Positions 50,327 to 58,881 of a stretch of 64,000 nucleotides of DNA are shown here, in pieces; position 1 is the first letter of the stretch, and every line of letters starts with the position of its first letter. The DNA lies in NCBI RefSeq assembly GCF_900177515.1, contig NZ_FXAK01000010.1, forward strand, positions 1 to 64,000, written 5' to 3'. The translations under genes were made by a program, and so were the position numbers. Source of the DNA: Azospirillum oryzae (GTDB taxonomy: Bacteria > Pseudomonadota > Alphaproteobacteria > Azospirillales > Azospirillaceae). The notes under the pieces were generated by a model. The model saw only the letters and a list, made by a program, of their open reading frames with translations, was not told where the DNA came from and made no database searches.

Positions 50327-51705
50327 CACGCGGCCTCCAGCTTGGCGGCGCGCGCGGCCGGCGCAGGCCCGACATGGATGCGGCCGGATTCGTTCGGCAC
50401 CGTCCAGGGCCGGCGTAGGCCACCCAGCGCCTCCGCCACCGCCAGCCCGGCTTGCGCCCCGTCCTCGTGGAAGCCGGCGCCGAAATAGGAGCCGGCGAAC
50501 CAGGTCCGCCGCCGGCCCTGCAGGCTCCACAGCTGCCGCTGCGCCGCCAGCGCCTCCATCCCGAAGATCGGGTGGTCGTAGAGCACGCTGCGCAGGATGC
50601 TGCCCTCGCGCGGCGGGCGGATCGGGTTCAGCGTGACGAACAGGTCGCGCTCCCGCGGCAGGAAGCCCTGCAGCCGGTTCATCCAATAGGTGACGCACAA
50701 AGCGTCGTTCCCACCCTCCTGGCCGCCATCCCCCCGCTCGGCCAGATAGTTCCAGCTCGACCACACCGCCCGGCGCTTCGGCATCAGCGCGGGGTCGCTG
50801 TGCAGGATGGCGAGGTTGCGCTCGTAACCGAAGGCGCCCAGCAGCCGGCGCTCCTCTCCGCCGGCATCCTCCAGCAGGGCCAGCGCCTGATCGGCATGGG
50901 TGGCGATCACCACATGGTCGTGGGCGCGCACGTCGCCGCGGCGGTCGCGCAGCAGGACGCGGCCCTCCTCGCGGACGATGCCCTCCACCGCGCGGTTCAG
51001 GCGCAGAACGCCGGGCATGTCGGCCAGGATGCGGCTGACATAGCTGCGACTGCCGCCCTCCACCGTGCGCCAGACCGGCCGGCCCTTCAGCTTCAGCAGG
51101 CCGTGGTTGTCGCAGAAGCGGATGAAGGCGGCGGCGGGATGGCCGCGCATCGACTCCGCCGGGCTGGACCAGATGGCGGCGGCCATCGGCAGCAGATGGT
51201 CGCGGATGAAGGCGTCGGAATAGCCGCCGCGGTCCAGCACCTCGCCCAGCGTCAGCGTCTCCGCCGCCGGATCGGCCAGCAGCCCCGGCGCTTCGCGGTA
51301 GAAGCGCAGGATGTCGGCGATCATCCGCCAGAAGCGCGGGCGCAGCAGGTTGCGCTTTTGCGCGAACAGGGTGCCGGGCGTGCCGGCATACTCCACCCGC
51401 CCGCCGTCCAGCGAGGCGGAAAAGCTCATGTCCGTCGCCCGCGTCGGCACGCCCAGATGGTCGAACAGGGCGACCAGATTGGGATAGCAGGGCTCGTTGT
51501 AGACGATGAAGCCAGTGTCGACCGGGCCGGCGCCGTCGGCCTCGACCGTGTTGGCATGGCCGCCCGGCCGGTCCTCCTTCTCATAGAGGGTGACGCGGTG
51601 CACCTTCGACAGCAGCCAGGCCGCCGACAGCCCGGCGATGCCGGAGCCGACCACCGCGATGTCGAGCGGCGCCGGCGGGGGGAGGTCGGTCGGGGAAAGC
51701 GGCAT
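50326..51705 (-). CDS. FAD-dependent amine-oxidase-like oxidoreductase
   Basis: A 459-residue flavoprotein. The dinucleotide motif DIAVVGSGIAGLSAAWLLSK lies at about 15-34, and GGHANTVEADGAGPVDTGFI follows the FAD-binding Glu. The C-terminal YFGAGFHEDGAQAGLAVAEA motif closes the FAD site. It belongs to the group regularly found before DUF1365 and CFA-synthase genes, with a suggested role in lipid or furan-fatty-acid modification. The stop overlaps the DUF1365 ATG. It is the first gene behind the leftward ECF-type promoter. Confidence 0.93.
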   Translation of the reverse strand: MPLSPTDLPPPAPLDIAVVGSGIAGLSAAWLLSKVHRVTLYEKEDRPGGHANTVEADGAGPVDTGFIVYNEPCYPNLVALFDHLGVPTRATDMSFSASLDGGRVEYAGTPGTLFAQKRNLLRPRFWRMIADILRFYREAPGLLADPAAETLTLGEVLDRGGYSDAFIRDHLLPMAAAIWSSPAESMRGHPAAAFIRFCDNHGLLKLKGRPVWRTVEGGSRSYVSRILADMPGVLRLNRAVEGIVREEGRVLLRDRRGDVRAHDHVVIATHADQALALLEDAGGEERRLLGAFGYERNLAILHSDPALMPKRRAVWSSWNYLAERGDGGQEGGNDALCVTYWMNRLQGFLPRERDLFVTLNPIRPPREGSILRSVLYDHPIFGMEALAAQRQLWSLQGRRRTWFAGSYFGAGFHEDGAQAGLAVAEALGGLRRPWTVPNESGRIHVGPAPAARAAKLEAA

Positions 51706-51793
51706 GGGGCGGTCCTTGGCGGATTTCGTCGGGAGTCTGGCGATGCGTGGACCCGGACATTACCCCGAAATGGGTAGGTCCGGCTTGTGATCG

Positions 51794-51822
51794 GGATACG
51801 GCGGCAAATCGCCGTCGGATCA
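51794..51822 (-). promoter_or_regulatory. ECF-type promoter of FAD-DUF1365-CFA operon
   Basis: On the minus strand TGATCC (51822-51817), 16 bases, then CGTATCC (51800-51794). The same two blocks with the same spacing occur on the plus strand before rpoE. The predicted transcript start is about 80 bases upstream of the FAD gene. Confidence 0.75.
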
Positions 51823-51871
51823 TCGCCACGTCCGCGCTTTCCCGCCAGCATCGAAAAGACAAAACCGGCGG

Positions 51872-51900
51872 TGATCCGAAGCGCAGGCTGCGGCGTATCC
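51872..51900 (+). promoter_or_regulatory. ECF-type autoregulatory promoter of rpoE-chrR
   Basis: TGATCC (51872-51877), 16 bases, then CGTATCC (51894-51900). It is identical in both blocks and spacing to the divergent promoter. The -10 block is only 5 bases from the ATG at 51906, so the transcript would be nearly leaderless unless translation starts elsewhere. Confidence 0.75.
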
Positions 51901-51905
51901 TGGCC

Positions 51906-52526
51906 ATGATCGCCCCATTGGCCTCCCTTCTGACGCATGCCGCCGGAGCCGACCGGACGCCCGATCCCGCCGCCGCGAGGCTGGCGGCGGACCAGTCGGC
52001 CGATCTGATCGCGGTGGCGGCGGGCGACCGGGCGGCCTTCGCCCGGCTGTTCGCCCATTTCGCCCCACGGGTGAAGGCCTACATGCTGAAGCTGGGGATG
52101 CCGGGACAGCGGGCGGAGGATCTGGCGCAGGACACCATGCTGTCGGTGTGGCGCAAGGCCGCGCTCTACGATCCGGCGAAAGCGGAGGCGGCGACCTGGG
52201 TCTTCACCATCGCCCGCAACCTGCGCATCGACATGCTGCGCCGCGAACGCCATCCGGAGGTGTCTGACGACGAACTGCTGGAGCATGAGGACGACCGCCC
52301 GCGCGCCGACGACGTGCTGGACGGCGACCGCCGCGCCCGCCGCCTGCGCGGCGCGCTGGCCTCGCTGACGCCGGAACAGGCGGAGGTGGTGCAGCTGTCC
52401 TTCTTCGCCGACCTCGCCCATCCGGCCATCGCCGAACGGCTGGACGTTCCGCTGGGCACCGTGAAATCGCGCCTGCGCCTGGCCATGGCCAAGATCCGCA
52501 AGGCGCTGGGAGACGACGATCAATGA
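51906..52526 (+). CDS. rpoE: ECF RNA polymerase sigma factor, RpoE/ChrR type
   Basis: A 206-residue sigma factor. Region 2 (about 45-115) contains FARLFAHFAPRVKAYMLKLG, AEDLAQDTMLSVWRKA and WVFTIARNLRIDMLRRE. Region 4 (about 140-200) contains LTPEQAEVVQLSFFADLAHP and DVPLGTVKSRLRLAMAKIRK. It belongs to the group paired with ChrR anti-sigma factors, which responds to singlet oxygen in Rhodobacter. The stop overlaps the chrR start (ATGA). Confidence 0.95.
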   Translation: MIAPLASLLTHAAGADRTPDPAAARLAADQSADLIAVAAGDRAAFARLFAHFAPRVKAYMLKLGMPGQRAEDLAQDTMLSVWRKAALYDPAKAEAATWVFTIARNLRIDMLRRERHPEVSDDELLEHEDDRPRADDVLDGDRRARRLRGALASLTPEQAEVVQLSFFADLAHPAIAERLDVPLGTVKSRLRLAMAKIRKALGDDDQ

Positions 52527-53230
52527 CCGCCCGCCAACTTTTCCTGCCGAACCACCACCCCAGCGACGCCCTGCTGGTGGCCTATGGCGCGGGCAGCCTG
52601 GGAGAAGGGCTGTCGCTGGCCGTCGCCGTCCACCTCGCCCATTGCCCGGACTGCCGCGCCACCCTGGCGGAGGTGGAGGCGCTGGGCGGCGCCCTGCTGG
52701 AGGATCTGCCGCCGGCCCCGCTGGAAAGCCTGTCGCTGTCCGCCACCCTCGACCGCCTGGATCGGGAGGAGGCGCCGGGCAACCCCTGCAAGGCCATGCG
52801 GATGCGACCGCGATGCAGCCGCCCGGCCGCCCCGTCTCCGCCGGCCCCGTCCCTGCCGGGTCCGCTGCGCGCCTATGTGCCCTCGCTTGAGGATCTGTCC
52901 TGGCAGCGGCTGGCCCCCGGCGTGCGGCGGGTGGAGCTGCTGCCGCGCACGGCGTCGGGCGGCGCGGCCCAGCTTCTGCGCATCGCCCCCGGCACCGCCC
53001 TGCCCCACCACGGCCATGGCGGGCTGGAACTGACCGTGGTGCTGAGCGGCCATTTCGCCGATGAACTCGGCCGCTACGGCCCCGGCGATCTGGCGGAGGT
53101 CGACGGCGACACCAACCACCAGCCCATCGCCGACAGCCACCGCGACTGCGTCTGCCTGATCGCGACGGACGCGCCGCTGCGCTTCACCGGCCTGATGGGC
53201 CGGCTGATGCAGCCCTTCATCGGGCTATAG
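52523..53230 (+). CDS. chrR: ChrR family zinc-binding anti-sigma factor with cupin
   Basis: A 235-residue anti-sigma factor. The zinc anti-sigma domain has His12, His37, Cys41 and Cys44, with the same spacings as the four ligands known in Rhodobacter ChrR. The C-terminal cupin domain has LPHHGHGGLELTVVLSG and DTNHQP, the second metal site needed for release on singlet oxygen. Between them is an unusual Arg/Pro/Cys-rich linker. The gene follows rpoE with ATGA overlap, and its stop overlaps the opposite gene by 6 bases. Confidence 0.94.
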   Translation: MTARQLFLPNHHPSDALLVAYGAGSLGEGLSLAVAVHLAHCPDCRATLAEVEALGGALLEDLPPAPLESLSLSATLDRLDREEAPGNPCKAMRMRPRCSRPAAPSPPAPSLPGPLRAYVPSLEDLSWQRLAPGVRRVELLPRTASGGAAQLLRIAPGTALPHHGHGGLELTVVLSGHFADELGRYGPGDLAEVDGDTNHQPIADSHRDCVCLIATDAPLRFTGLMGRLMQPFIGL

Positions 53231-53929
53231 CAGATCCTTGAACAGCAGCTGCGCCGGCGGTTCCTTGTCCTTGCCCCGCTTGCGCGCCTTCCCCTTCGCC
53301 TTCTCCTTCGCCACGTCGGGCGGCAGTTCCGCTGCCGGCTCAGCCGCCGGTTCGGCGGAAGCCTGGGGCTGCTCCACCGGCAATTCCGGCGCGGCCATCG
53401 GCGGTGCGGCCGCCGGTTCCGGCGCGGGCTGCGCGACGGGTTCCTGAACAACCGGTTCCGGCGCGACCGGCTCCGGCACCGCCACCGACTCGGGCACCAC
53501 CTCCGCCGCCGCTTCCACGGGCTGAGCGGCCTCCGGCGCCGCCTCGACCTTTTCCTTCTTCTTCCGGGGCGGACGGCGCGGGGCGACGCCGACGCCTTCC
53601 TTGGCGCGCTGCTTGGCCTTGTCGCGGGCCTGGGCCTCCGGGGCCTCGGGATTGTCGGTCAGCCATTTGCGGCGCTTGATGACCTCGTTCACCCGGCCCT
53701 GATTCACGCCCAGCTGGAAGGCGATCTCCTGCTGGGTCATGTTGGTGGTCTCGTGCAGGTGCAGGATCTCGGCGGCCAGTTCCGGCGTCATCTTGCGCCC
53801 GGTCAGGCGCCGCGCCGGCCGGACGGAGCGCTGGGAGCGGTCGCGCGCCCGCAGGGACTCAAGGATCTCCAGCGCGGCCGTGTTGCCCGCCGCCTTCAGC
53901 GCGTCCTCGAATTCCTTCAGCGTCGCCAT
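53225..53929 (-). CDS. HTH protein with long Pro/Ala/Glu tail
   Basis: A 234-residue protein. Residues 1-90 contain MATLKEFEDALKAAGNTAAL and a helix-turn-helix LAAEILHLHETTNMTQQEIA followed by FQLGVNQGRVNEVIKRRKW, a DNA-binding layout. Residues about 120-215 are a low-complexity Pro/Ala/Glu/Val tail, ending in a Lys-rich segment. The stop overlaps the end of chrR by 6 bases. Family unknown; a DNA-binding or nucleoid-associated role is an inference. Confidence 0.65.
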   Translation of the reverse strand: MATLKEFEDALKAAGNTAALEILESLRARDRSQRSVRPARRLTGRKMTPELAAEILHLHETTNMTQQEIAFQLGVNQGRVNEVIKRRKWLTDNPEAPEAQARDKAKQRAKEGVGVAPRRPPRKKKEKVEAAPEAAQPVEAAAEVVPESVAVPEPVAPEPVVQEPVAQPAPEPAAAPPMAAPELPVEQPQASAEPAAEPAAELPPDVAKEKAKGKARKRGKDKEPPAQLLFKDLL

Positions 53930-54033
53930 CAGAAAGTCCCCTCCTGCTGTCCCCTGCCGGTCCTCGCAGCAACCGGCAGGATCACAGATAGTTCATCGTC
54001 TGGCGATGGAAAAGCCACGACGGATATTCCCGG

Positions 54034-55059
54034 TCAGGCCGGAAAGCGCAGGTCGATCCGCGTGCCGCTGCCGTCGGCGGGGCCGTGGCTCAGGTCGCCG
54101 GACAGCTGGGCGGCCAGGCTCTGGATGATCTTCCAGCCCAGGCTGGGCAGGCGCTGCACGTCGAAGCCGTCCGGCAGGCCGATGCCGTCGTCCATCACCA
54201 GCAGATGCAGCTGGCCCGGCTCTCCCGGCACCGGCTTCAGTTCGATGGTGACGGTGCCGCCGTGGCGGCCGGCGAAGGCGTGTTTCAGGCTGTTGGTCAA
54301 CGCCTCCACGATCAGCATCGCCAGCGCCAGCAGCCGTTCGGGCGACTGCGGCGCCGCCCGCACCGTCACGCGGCAGGCCACGCCGGGGACGCCGGCCGCC
54401 GCCAGCATGTCCCGGCACAGAGCCTCGACATGGCTGCCGAAATCGTCGCCGGAGCGCGGGTCGTGCAGCCGCCGGTGCACCCGGGCCATGGTGTCGAGTC
54501 GCCGCCCCGCCTCCTCCAGTGCCGCCATCGCCCCCTCCGGCGAGCGGGCGACCGACCGCCTCTGCAGATCCAGCAGGGAGGAGACGAACTGCATGTTGTT
54601 GGCGACACGGTGCTGCAGCTCGTGGAACATGGTGGTCTGCGCCTCCAGCAGGGAGGCGGTTCGGCTGCGCTCCTCCTGCAGGCTGGCCAGCGTCACCTGC
54701 ATGCCGTGGATCAGCGCGATATCCACCGCGACCACCACCGCGTAGAAGACCAGCGCCAGCGCGACCGACCCATCCAGGGCGAAGCTGTCGAAGGGCGGGA
54801 TGTAGAAATACCAGGCTGCCAGCCCCGACAGCACCGCCGTCACCACCCCCGGCCCCCGCCCGGCAATGAAAGTGGTCAGGATCACCGCCGGGAAGAAAGT
54901 GAGATAAGGAAAGCCGGGCGGCAGGGTGTTGTCGACCAGCCGGCGCAGCAGCAGGGCGGCGGCGAAGGTCAGCACGGCCATGCCATAGCGCGCCGCCGGG
55001 CCGCGCCGCAGCAGCGAAAAGCGCGCGAACAATTGCCAGATCGGCCGATCGGACCCCAT
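54034..55059 (-). CDS. Sensor histidine kinase, HisKA_2/HWE-like, DUF4118
   Basis: A 341-residue membrane-bound kinase. About four spans fall within residues 25-120 (ARYGMAVLTFAAALLLRRLV to ALALVFYAVVVAVDIALIHG), in the DUF4118 style. The phosphoacceptor region is FHELQHRVANNMQFVSSLLD with His at about 150. The ATPase has EALTNSLKHAFAGRHGG (N box), VMDDGIGLPDGFD and GSGTRIDLRF. No sensory PAS domain is seen. ATG at 55059 has GGAAG upstream; a start at 55104 is possible. No response regulator is adjacent. Confidence 0.9.
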   Translation of the reverse strand: MGSDRPIWQLFARFSLLRRGPAARYGMAVLTFAAALLLRRLVDNTLPPGFPYLTFFPAVILTTFIAGRGPGVVTAVLSGLAAWYFYIPPFDSFALDGSVALALVFYAVVVAVDIALIHGMQVTLASLQEERSRTASLLEAQTTMFHELQHRVANNMQFVSSLLDLQRRSVARSPEGAMAALEEAGRRLDTMARVHRRLHDPRSGDDFGSHVEALCRDMLAAAGVPGVACRVTVRAAPQSPERLLALAMLIVEALTNSLKHAFAGRHGGTVTIELKPVPGEPGQLHLLVMDDGIGLPDGFDVQRLPSLGWKIIQSLAAQLSGDLSHGPADGSGTRIDLRFPA

Positions 55060-55364
55060 CGACGTCACTTCCCCCGACTTCCCGTGCGGACATTTCACCG
55101 GCACCCATCGCTTGTAGGGCCGGCGCGCAGCCTGCGCACGTGAAATATCGAACCGACGGCGTGACCATCAACGGGCGAGGCCCGACCCAGCCTTTCGCAG
55201 CCCGCGCGGCCCCATTTGTCCAAAGCTGTTCACAACTCCGCCACATCCGTTCATGCCGGGCGGGCACTTTGTTCAATCCACGGAGCGATTGTGACGTTGC
55301 GCGGCGGCCGGAGCCTCCCGCCCCGGCGCCCCACGAACCACCAAGGCTGAAGGAGCCACGCCCC

Positions 55365-56399
55365 GTGAAGTCCCGTCTGAGCGCGCTCGCCATCGCGGCC
55401 ACCCTGTCCGTCTCCGCCCTTGCCCTGTCCGGTACGGCCCAGGCCGGCGCCACCTTCGACGGCGTGAAGCAGAAGGGCTACGTCCAGTGCGGCGTCAACC
55501 TGGGCCTGTACGGCTTCTCCTCGCCCGACGACAAGGGCAAGTGGTCGGGCCTTGACGTCGACATGTGCCGCGCCGTCGCCGCCGCCATGTTCGGCGATGC
55601 CGAAAAGGTGAAGTACACCCCGCTGTCGGCGCAGCAGCGCCTGCCGGCGCTCCAGTCCGGCGAGATCGACATCCTCGCCCGCAACACCACCCGCACCCTG
55701 ACCCGCGACACCGCCAACGGCCTCAACTTCGGCCCGACCAACTATTTCGACGGCCAGGGCTTCATGGTCTCGGCCAAGCTGGGCCTGAAGAGCGCCAAGC
55801 AGCTGAACGGCGCCACCGTCTGCGTCCTGCCCGGCACCACCACCGAACAGAACGTGTCGGATTACTTCCGCGCCAACAAGATGACCTTCAAGCCGGTCGT
55901 CATCGAGAAGAACGAGGAGCTGAACAAGGCCTTCTTCGCCGGCCGCTGTGACGCCCTGACCTCCGACGCCTCGCAGCTGGCCGCCATCCGCGCCGCCGAG
56001 GTGCAGAACCCCAACGACTACGTCATCCTGCCCGAGCTGATCTCGAAAGAGCCGCTGTCCCCGGCCGTCCGCCAGGGCGACGAGGAGTGGATGAACCTGG
56101 TCATCTGGGCCTTCTACGCCATGGTGCAGGCCGAGGAGAAGGGCCTGACCTCCGAAAACGTCGACGCCGCCATGACCTCGCCCGATCCGGACGTGAAGCG
56201 CCTGCTGGGCGTCACCGCCGGCAACGGCAAGGCGCTGGGCGTCGAGGAGAACTGGGCCTTCAACATCATCAAGCAGGTCGGCAACTACGCCCAGAGCTTC
56301 GAGCGCAACGTCGGCACCGGCTCCAAGCTGAAGATGCCGCGCGGCCAGAACGCCCTCTACACCGAAGGCGGCATGATGTACGCCCCGCCGATGAAGTAA
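55365..56399 (+). CDS. aapJ: Amino-acid ABC transporter substrate-binding protein AapJ/BztA type
   Basis: A 344-residue periplasmic protein with a signal peptide (VKSRLSALAIAATLSVSALA through AQAGA). The SBP_bac_3 domain starts GVKQKGYVQCGVNLGLYGFS and contains LDVDMCRAVAAAMFG and LTRDTANGLNFGPTNYFDGQ. The GTG at 55365 has AGGAG 9 bases upstream. It is the first gene of aapJQMP, a general L-amino-acid importer. The 305-base gap upstream contains GCTGTTCACAA (55225-55235), which recurs before the chemoreceptor gene. Confidence 0.93.
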   Translation: MKSRLSALAIAATLSVSALALSGTAQAGATFDGVKQKGYVQCGVNLGLYGFSSPDDKGKWSGLDVDMCRAVAAAMFGDAEKVKYTPLSAQQRLPALQSGEIDILARNTTRTLTRDTANGLNFGPTNYFDGQGFMVSAKLGLKSAKQLNGATVCVLPGTTTEQNVSDYFRANKMTFKPVVIEKNEELNKAFFAGRCDALTSDASQLAAIRAAEVQNPNDYVILPELISKEPLSPAVRQGDEEWMNLVIWAFYAMVQAEEKGLTSENVDAAMTSPDPDVKRLLGVTAGNGKALGVEENWAFNIIKQVGNYAQSFERNVGTGSKLKMPRGQNALYTEGGMMYAPPMK

Positions 56400-56412
56400 G
56401 CGCCGGCAGCGA

Positions 56413-56490
56413 TGCCCCCTCCCTAACCCTCCCCCGCTCTCGGTCGGCCGAAGGCCGGTCCGATCGCAGGGGAGGGTCGGGGTGGGGGCA
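56413..56490. repeat. Palindromic element between aapJ and aapQ
   Basis: Arms at 56413-56434 and 56469-56490 (about 18 of 22 bases complementary) enclose a second hairpin with GGCCGAAGGCC. It resembles the GC-rich elements at 49,973 and 60,373. As RNA it could reduce permease expression relative to the binding protein. Confidence 0.75.
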
Positions 56491-56530
56491 AGTGTCCGCC
56501 ACGCCTCACTCCCCCGCACGGAGCAACACC

Positions 56531-57688
56531 ATGACAAACCCGGTCCAGGCGCTGAATTCCGCGCGCGTGCGGGGGTGGCTGTATCAGGCATTGTTCCTGG
56601 CCTGCGCCCTCGCCGTCGCCTGGTATCTCGTTTCCAACACGCTGACCAATCTCGCCACCCGCGGCGTCGCCACCGGCTTCGGCTTCCTGGAGCGCGAGGC
56701 GGGTTTCGAGATCGGCGAGAGCCTGCTCTCCTATTCCGCGTCCGACACCTATCTGAAGGCGCTGGTCGTCGGCCTCTTGAACACGCTGGCGGTGTCGGCC
56801 GCCGGCGTCGTGCTGGCGACCGTGCTGGGCGTGCTGATCGGCATCGCGCGGCTGTCCTCCAACTGGATGGTGAACCGCTTCGCCACCCTGTATGTCGAGA
56901 CGATCCGCAACGTGCCGCTGCTGCTGCAGCTGGTGGTCTGGTACACCATCATGAACCGGCTCCCCAGCCCGCGCGAGGCGCTGGAGGTGGTGCCGGGCAT
57001 CTTCCTCAGCAACCGCGGCATGAAGTTCCCGGTGCTGGTGGAGCATGCCGGCCATGGCTGGGCGCTGCTGGCCCTGATCGCGGGCATCGCTGCCGCCGTC
57101 GCCATCGTCCGCCATGGCCGCCGTCACCGCGAGGCCACCGGCAAGCCCTTCCCCACCCTGCCGGCCGCCATCGCCGCGGTGCTGCTGCCGCCGGCCCTGG
57201 TGTTCGTCGCCACCGGCGCGCCGCTGGCCTTCGACGTTCCGGTGCTCTCCGGCTTCAACTTCGAGGGCGGCGGGTCGGTCACCCCGGAATTCACCGCCCT
57301 GCTGATCGGCCTGTCGGTCTACACCGCCGGCTTCATCGCCGAGATCGTCCGTTCCGGCATCCTCGCCGTGCCGCATGGCCAGACGGAGGCCGGGCTGGCG
57401 CTGGGCCTGTCGCCGGGCAAGATCCTGCGCCTCATCATCCTGCCGCAGGCGCTGCGCGTCATCGTGCCGCCGCTGACCAGCCAGTATCTGAACCTGACCA
57501 AGAACAGCTCGCTGGCCGTCGCCATCGGCTATCCGGATCTGGTCAGCGTCTCCAACACCTCGGCCAACCAGACCGGACAGGTGGTGGAGGCGGTGGCGAT
57601 GATGATGGTGGTCTATCTCATCATCAGCCTCAGCATCTCCGGCTTCATGAACTGGTACAACCGCCGCGTGGCTCTGGTGACCCGATGA
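56531..57688 (+). CDS. aapQ: Amino-acid ABC transporter permease AapQ/BztB type
   Basis: A 385-residue inner-membrane permease with about eight spans. TLYVETIRNVPLLLQLVVWY is the family substrate-channel motif, and the EAA loop reads EAGLALGLSPGKILRLIILP before QALRVIVPPLTSQYLNLTKN. A large hydrophilic insertion (about 150-230) is typical of AapQ/BztB. It overlaps aapM by 4 bases. Confidence 0.94.
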   Translation: MTNPVQALNSARVRGWLYQALFLACALAVAWYLVSNTLTNLATRGVATGFGFLEREAGFEIGESLLSYSASDTYLKALVVGLLNTLAVSAAGVVLATVLGVLIGIARLSSNWMVNRFATLYVETIRNVPLLLQLVVWYTIMNRLPSPREALEVVPGIFLSNRGMKFPVLVEHAGHGWALLALIAGIAAAVAIVRHGRRHREATGKPFPTLPAAIAAVLLPPALVFVATGAPLAFDVPVLSGFNFEGGGSVTPEFTALLIGLSVYTAGFIAEIVRSGILAVPHGQTEAGLALGLSPGKILRLIILPQALRVIVPPLTSQYLNLTKNSSLAVAIGYPDLVSVSNTSANQTGQVVEAVAMMMVVYLIISLSISGFMNWYNRRVALVTR

Positions 57689-58860
57689 GCAAGCAGTTCC
57701 CGGCCGATCAGGCCCCGATTCCCACCGGTCCCGTTCCTCCCGCCCATTGGGCCGCTTCCTACGAGGAGGAGCCGACCCAGGCCTCCACCCCGCCGCAGGC
57801 CAACGGCATGACGGCGCTGAAGCCCTTCGGCTGGGCCAAGGACAACCTGTTCAACACGCCGTTGAACACCGTCCTGACCCTCGCCTGCCTCGCCCTGCTG
57901 TGGCTGGTGGTGCCGCCGGCGGCGAACTGGCTGCTGCTGAAGGCCAGCTGGTCCGGCTCGTCGGAGGCCTGCCGCGAGGCGGCCGGCGCCTGCTGGTCGG
58001 TGATCGTGGTCAAGCACCGGCTGATCTTCTTCGGCACCTATCCCTATGACGAGCAGTGGCGCCCCTTCCTGGCCTGCGCGCTGTTCGTGGCGATGCTGGG
58101 CGCCAGCGGCGTGCGCGCCTTCTGGCGGCCCTGGCTGGCCGTGGCCTGGGCGCTGACGCTGGTCGGCATGGGCGTGCTGATGTGGGGCGGCGTCGCCGGC
58201 CTCAGCTATGTGCCGAACGACCGCTGGGGCGGCCTGCCGATCACGCTGATGCTGTCGGTCTTCTCCATCGCCATCGCTTTCCCGCTGTCGATCCTGCTGG
58301 CGCTGGGCCGCCAGTCGTCGCTGCCGGCGATCCGCACCTTCTGCGTCGGCTTCATCGAGACGATGCGCGGCGTGCCGCTGGTCAGCGTGCTGTTCATGGC
58401 GTCGGTGATGTTCCCGCTGTTCCTGCCGGAAGGCGTCACGGTGGACAAGCTGCTGCGCGCCCTGGCCGGCATGACCCTGTTCACCGCCGCCTACCTTGCC
58501 GAAGCCGTGCGCGGCGGCCTGCAGGCGATCCCCAAGGGCCAGTACGAGGCCGCCGACGCGCTGGGCCTGTCCTACTGGCAGAAGACGGTGCTGATCGTCC
58601 TGCCGCAGGCGCTGCGCATCGTCATCCCGCCCATCGTCAACCAGTTCATCAGCGCCTTCAAGGACACCTCGCTGGTCACCATCGTCGGCCTGTACGACCT
58701 GCTGACCGCCGCCACCGTGGCGACGACCGACCCCGAATGGCGTCCCTATTTCGCCGAGGTCTATGTCTTCGCCGGGCTGATGTTCTGGATCTTCTGCTTC
58801 AGCATGTCGCGCTACAGCCAGTGGCTGGAGCGTCTGGCCAACCGCTACACCCGCCGCTGA
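57685..58860 (+). CDS. aapM: Amino-acid ABC transporter permease AapM/BztC type
   Basis: A 391-residue permease, partner of AapQ. After a Pro-rich cytoplasmic N-terminus it has about eight spans, with GFIETMRGVPLVSVLFMASV, the EAA loop EAADALGLSYWQKTVLIVLP, and QALRIVIPPIVNQFISAFKD. A large periplasmic loop with several Cys (SEACREAAGACW) is present. The ATG overlaps aapQ (ATGA) and it is followed by aapP. Confidence 0.94.
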   Translation: MSKQFPADQAPIPTGPVPPAHWAASYEEEPTQASTPPQANGMTALKPFGWAKDNLFNTPLNTVLTLACLALLWLVVPPAANWLLLKASWSGSSEACREAAGACWSVIVVKHRLIFFGTYPYDEQWRPFLACALFVAMLGASGVRAFWRPWLAVAWALTLVGMGVLMWGGVAGLSYVPNDRWGGLPITLMLSVFSIAIAFPLSILLALGRQSSLPAIRTFCVGFIETMRGVPLVSVLFMASVMFPLFLPEGVTVDKLLRALAGMTLFTAAYLAEAVRGGLQAIPKGQYEAADALGLSYWQKTVLIVLPQALRIVIPPIVNQFISAFKDTSLVTIVGLYDLLTAATVATTDPEWRPYFAEVYVFAGLMFWIFCFSMSRYSQWLERLANRYTRR

Positions 58861-58881
58861 CCGGCCTTCTGGAGACACGTC

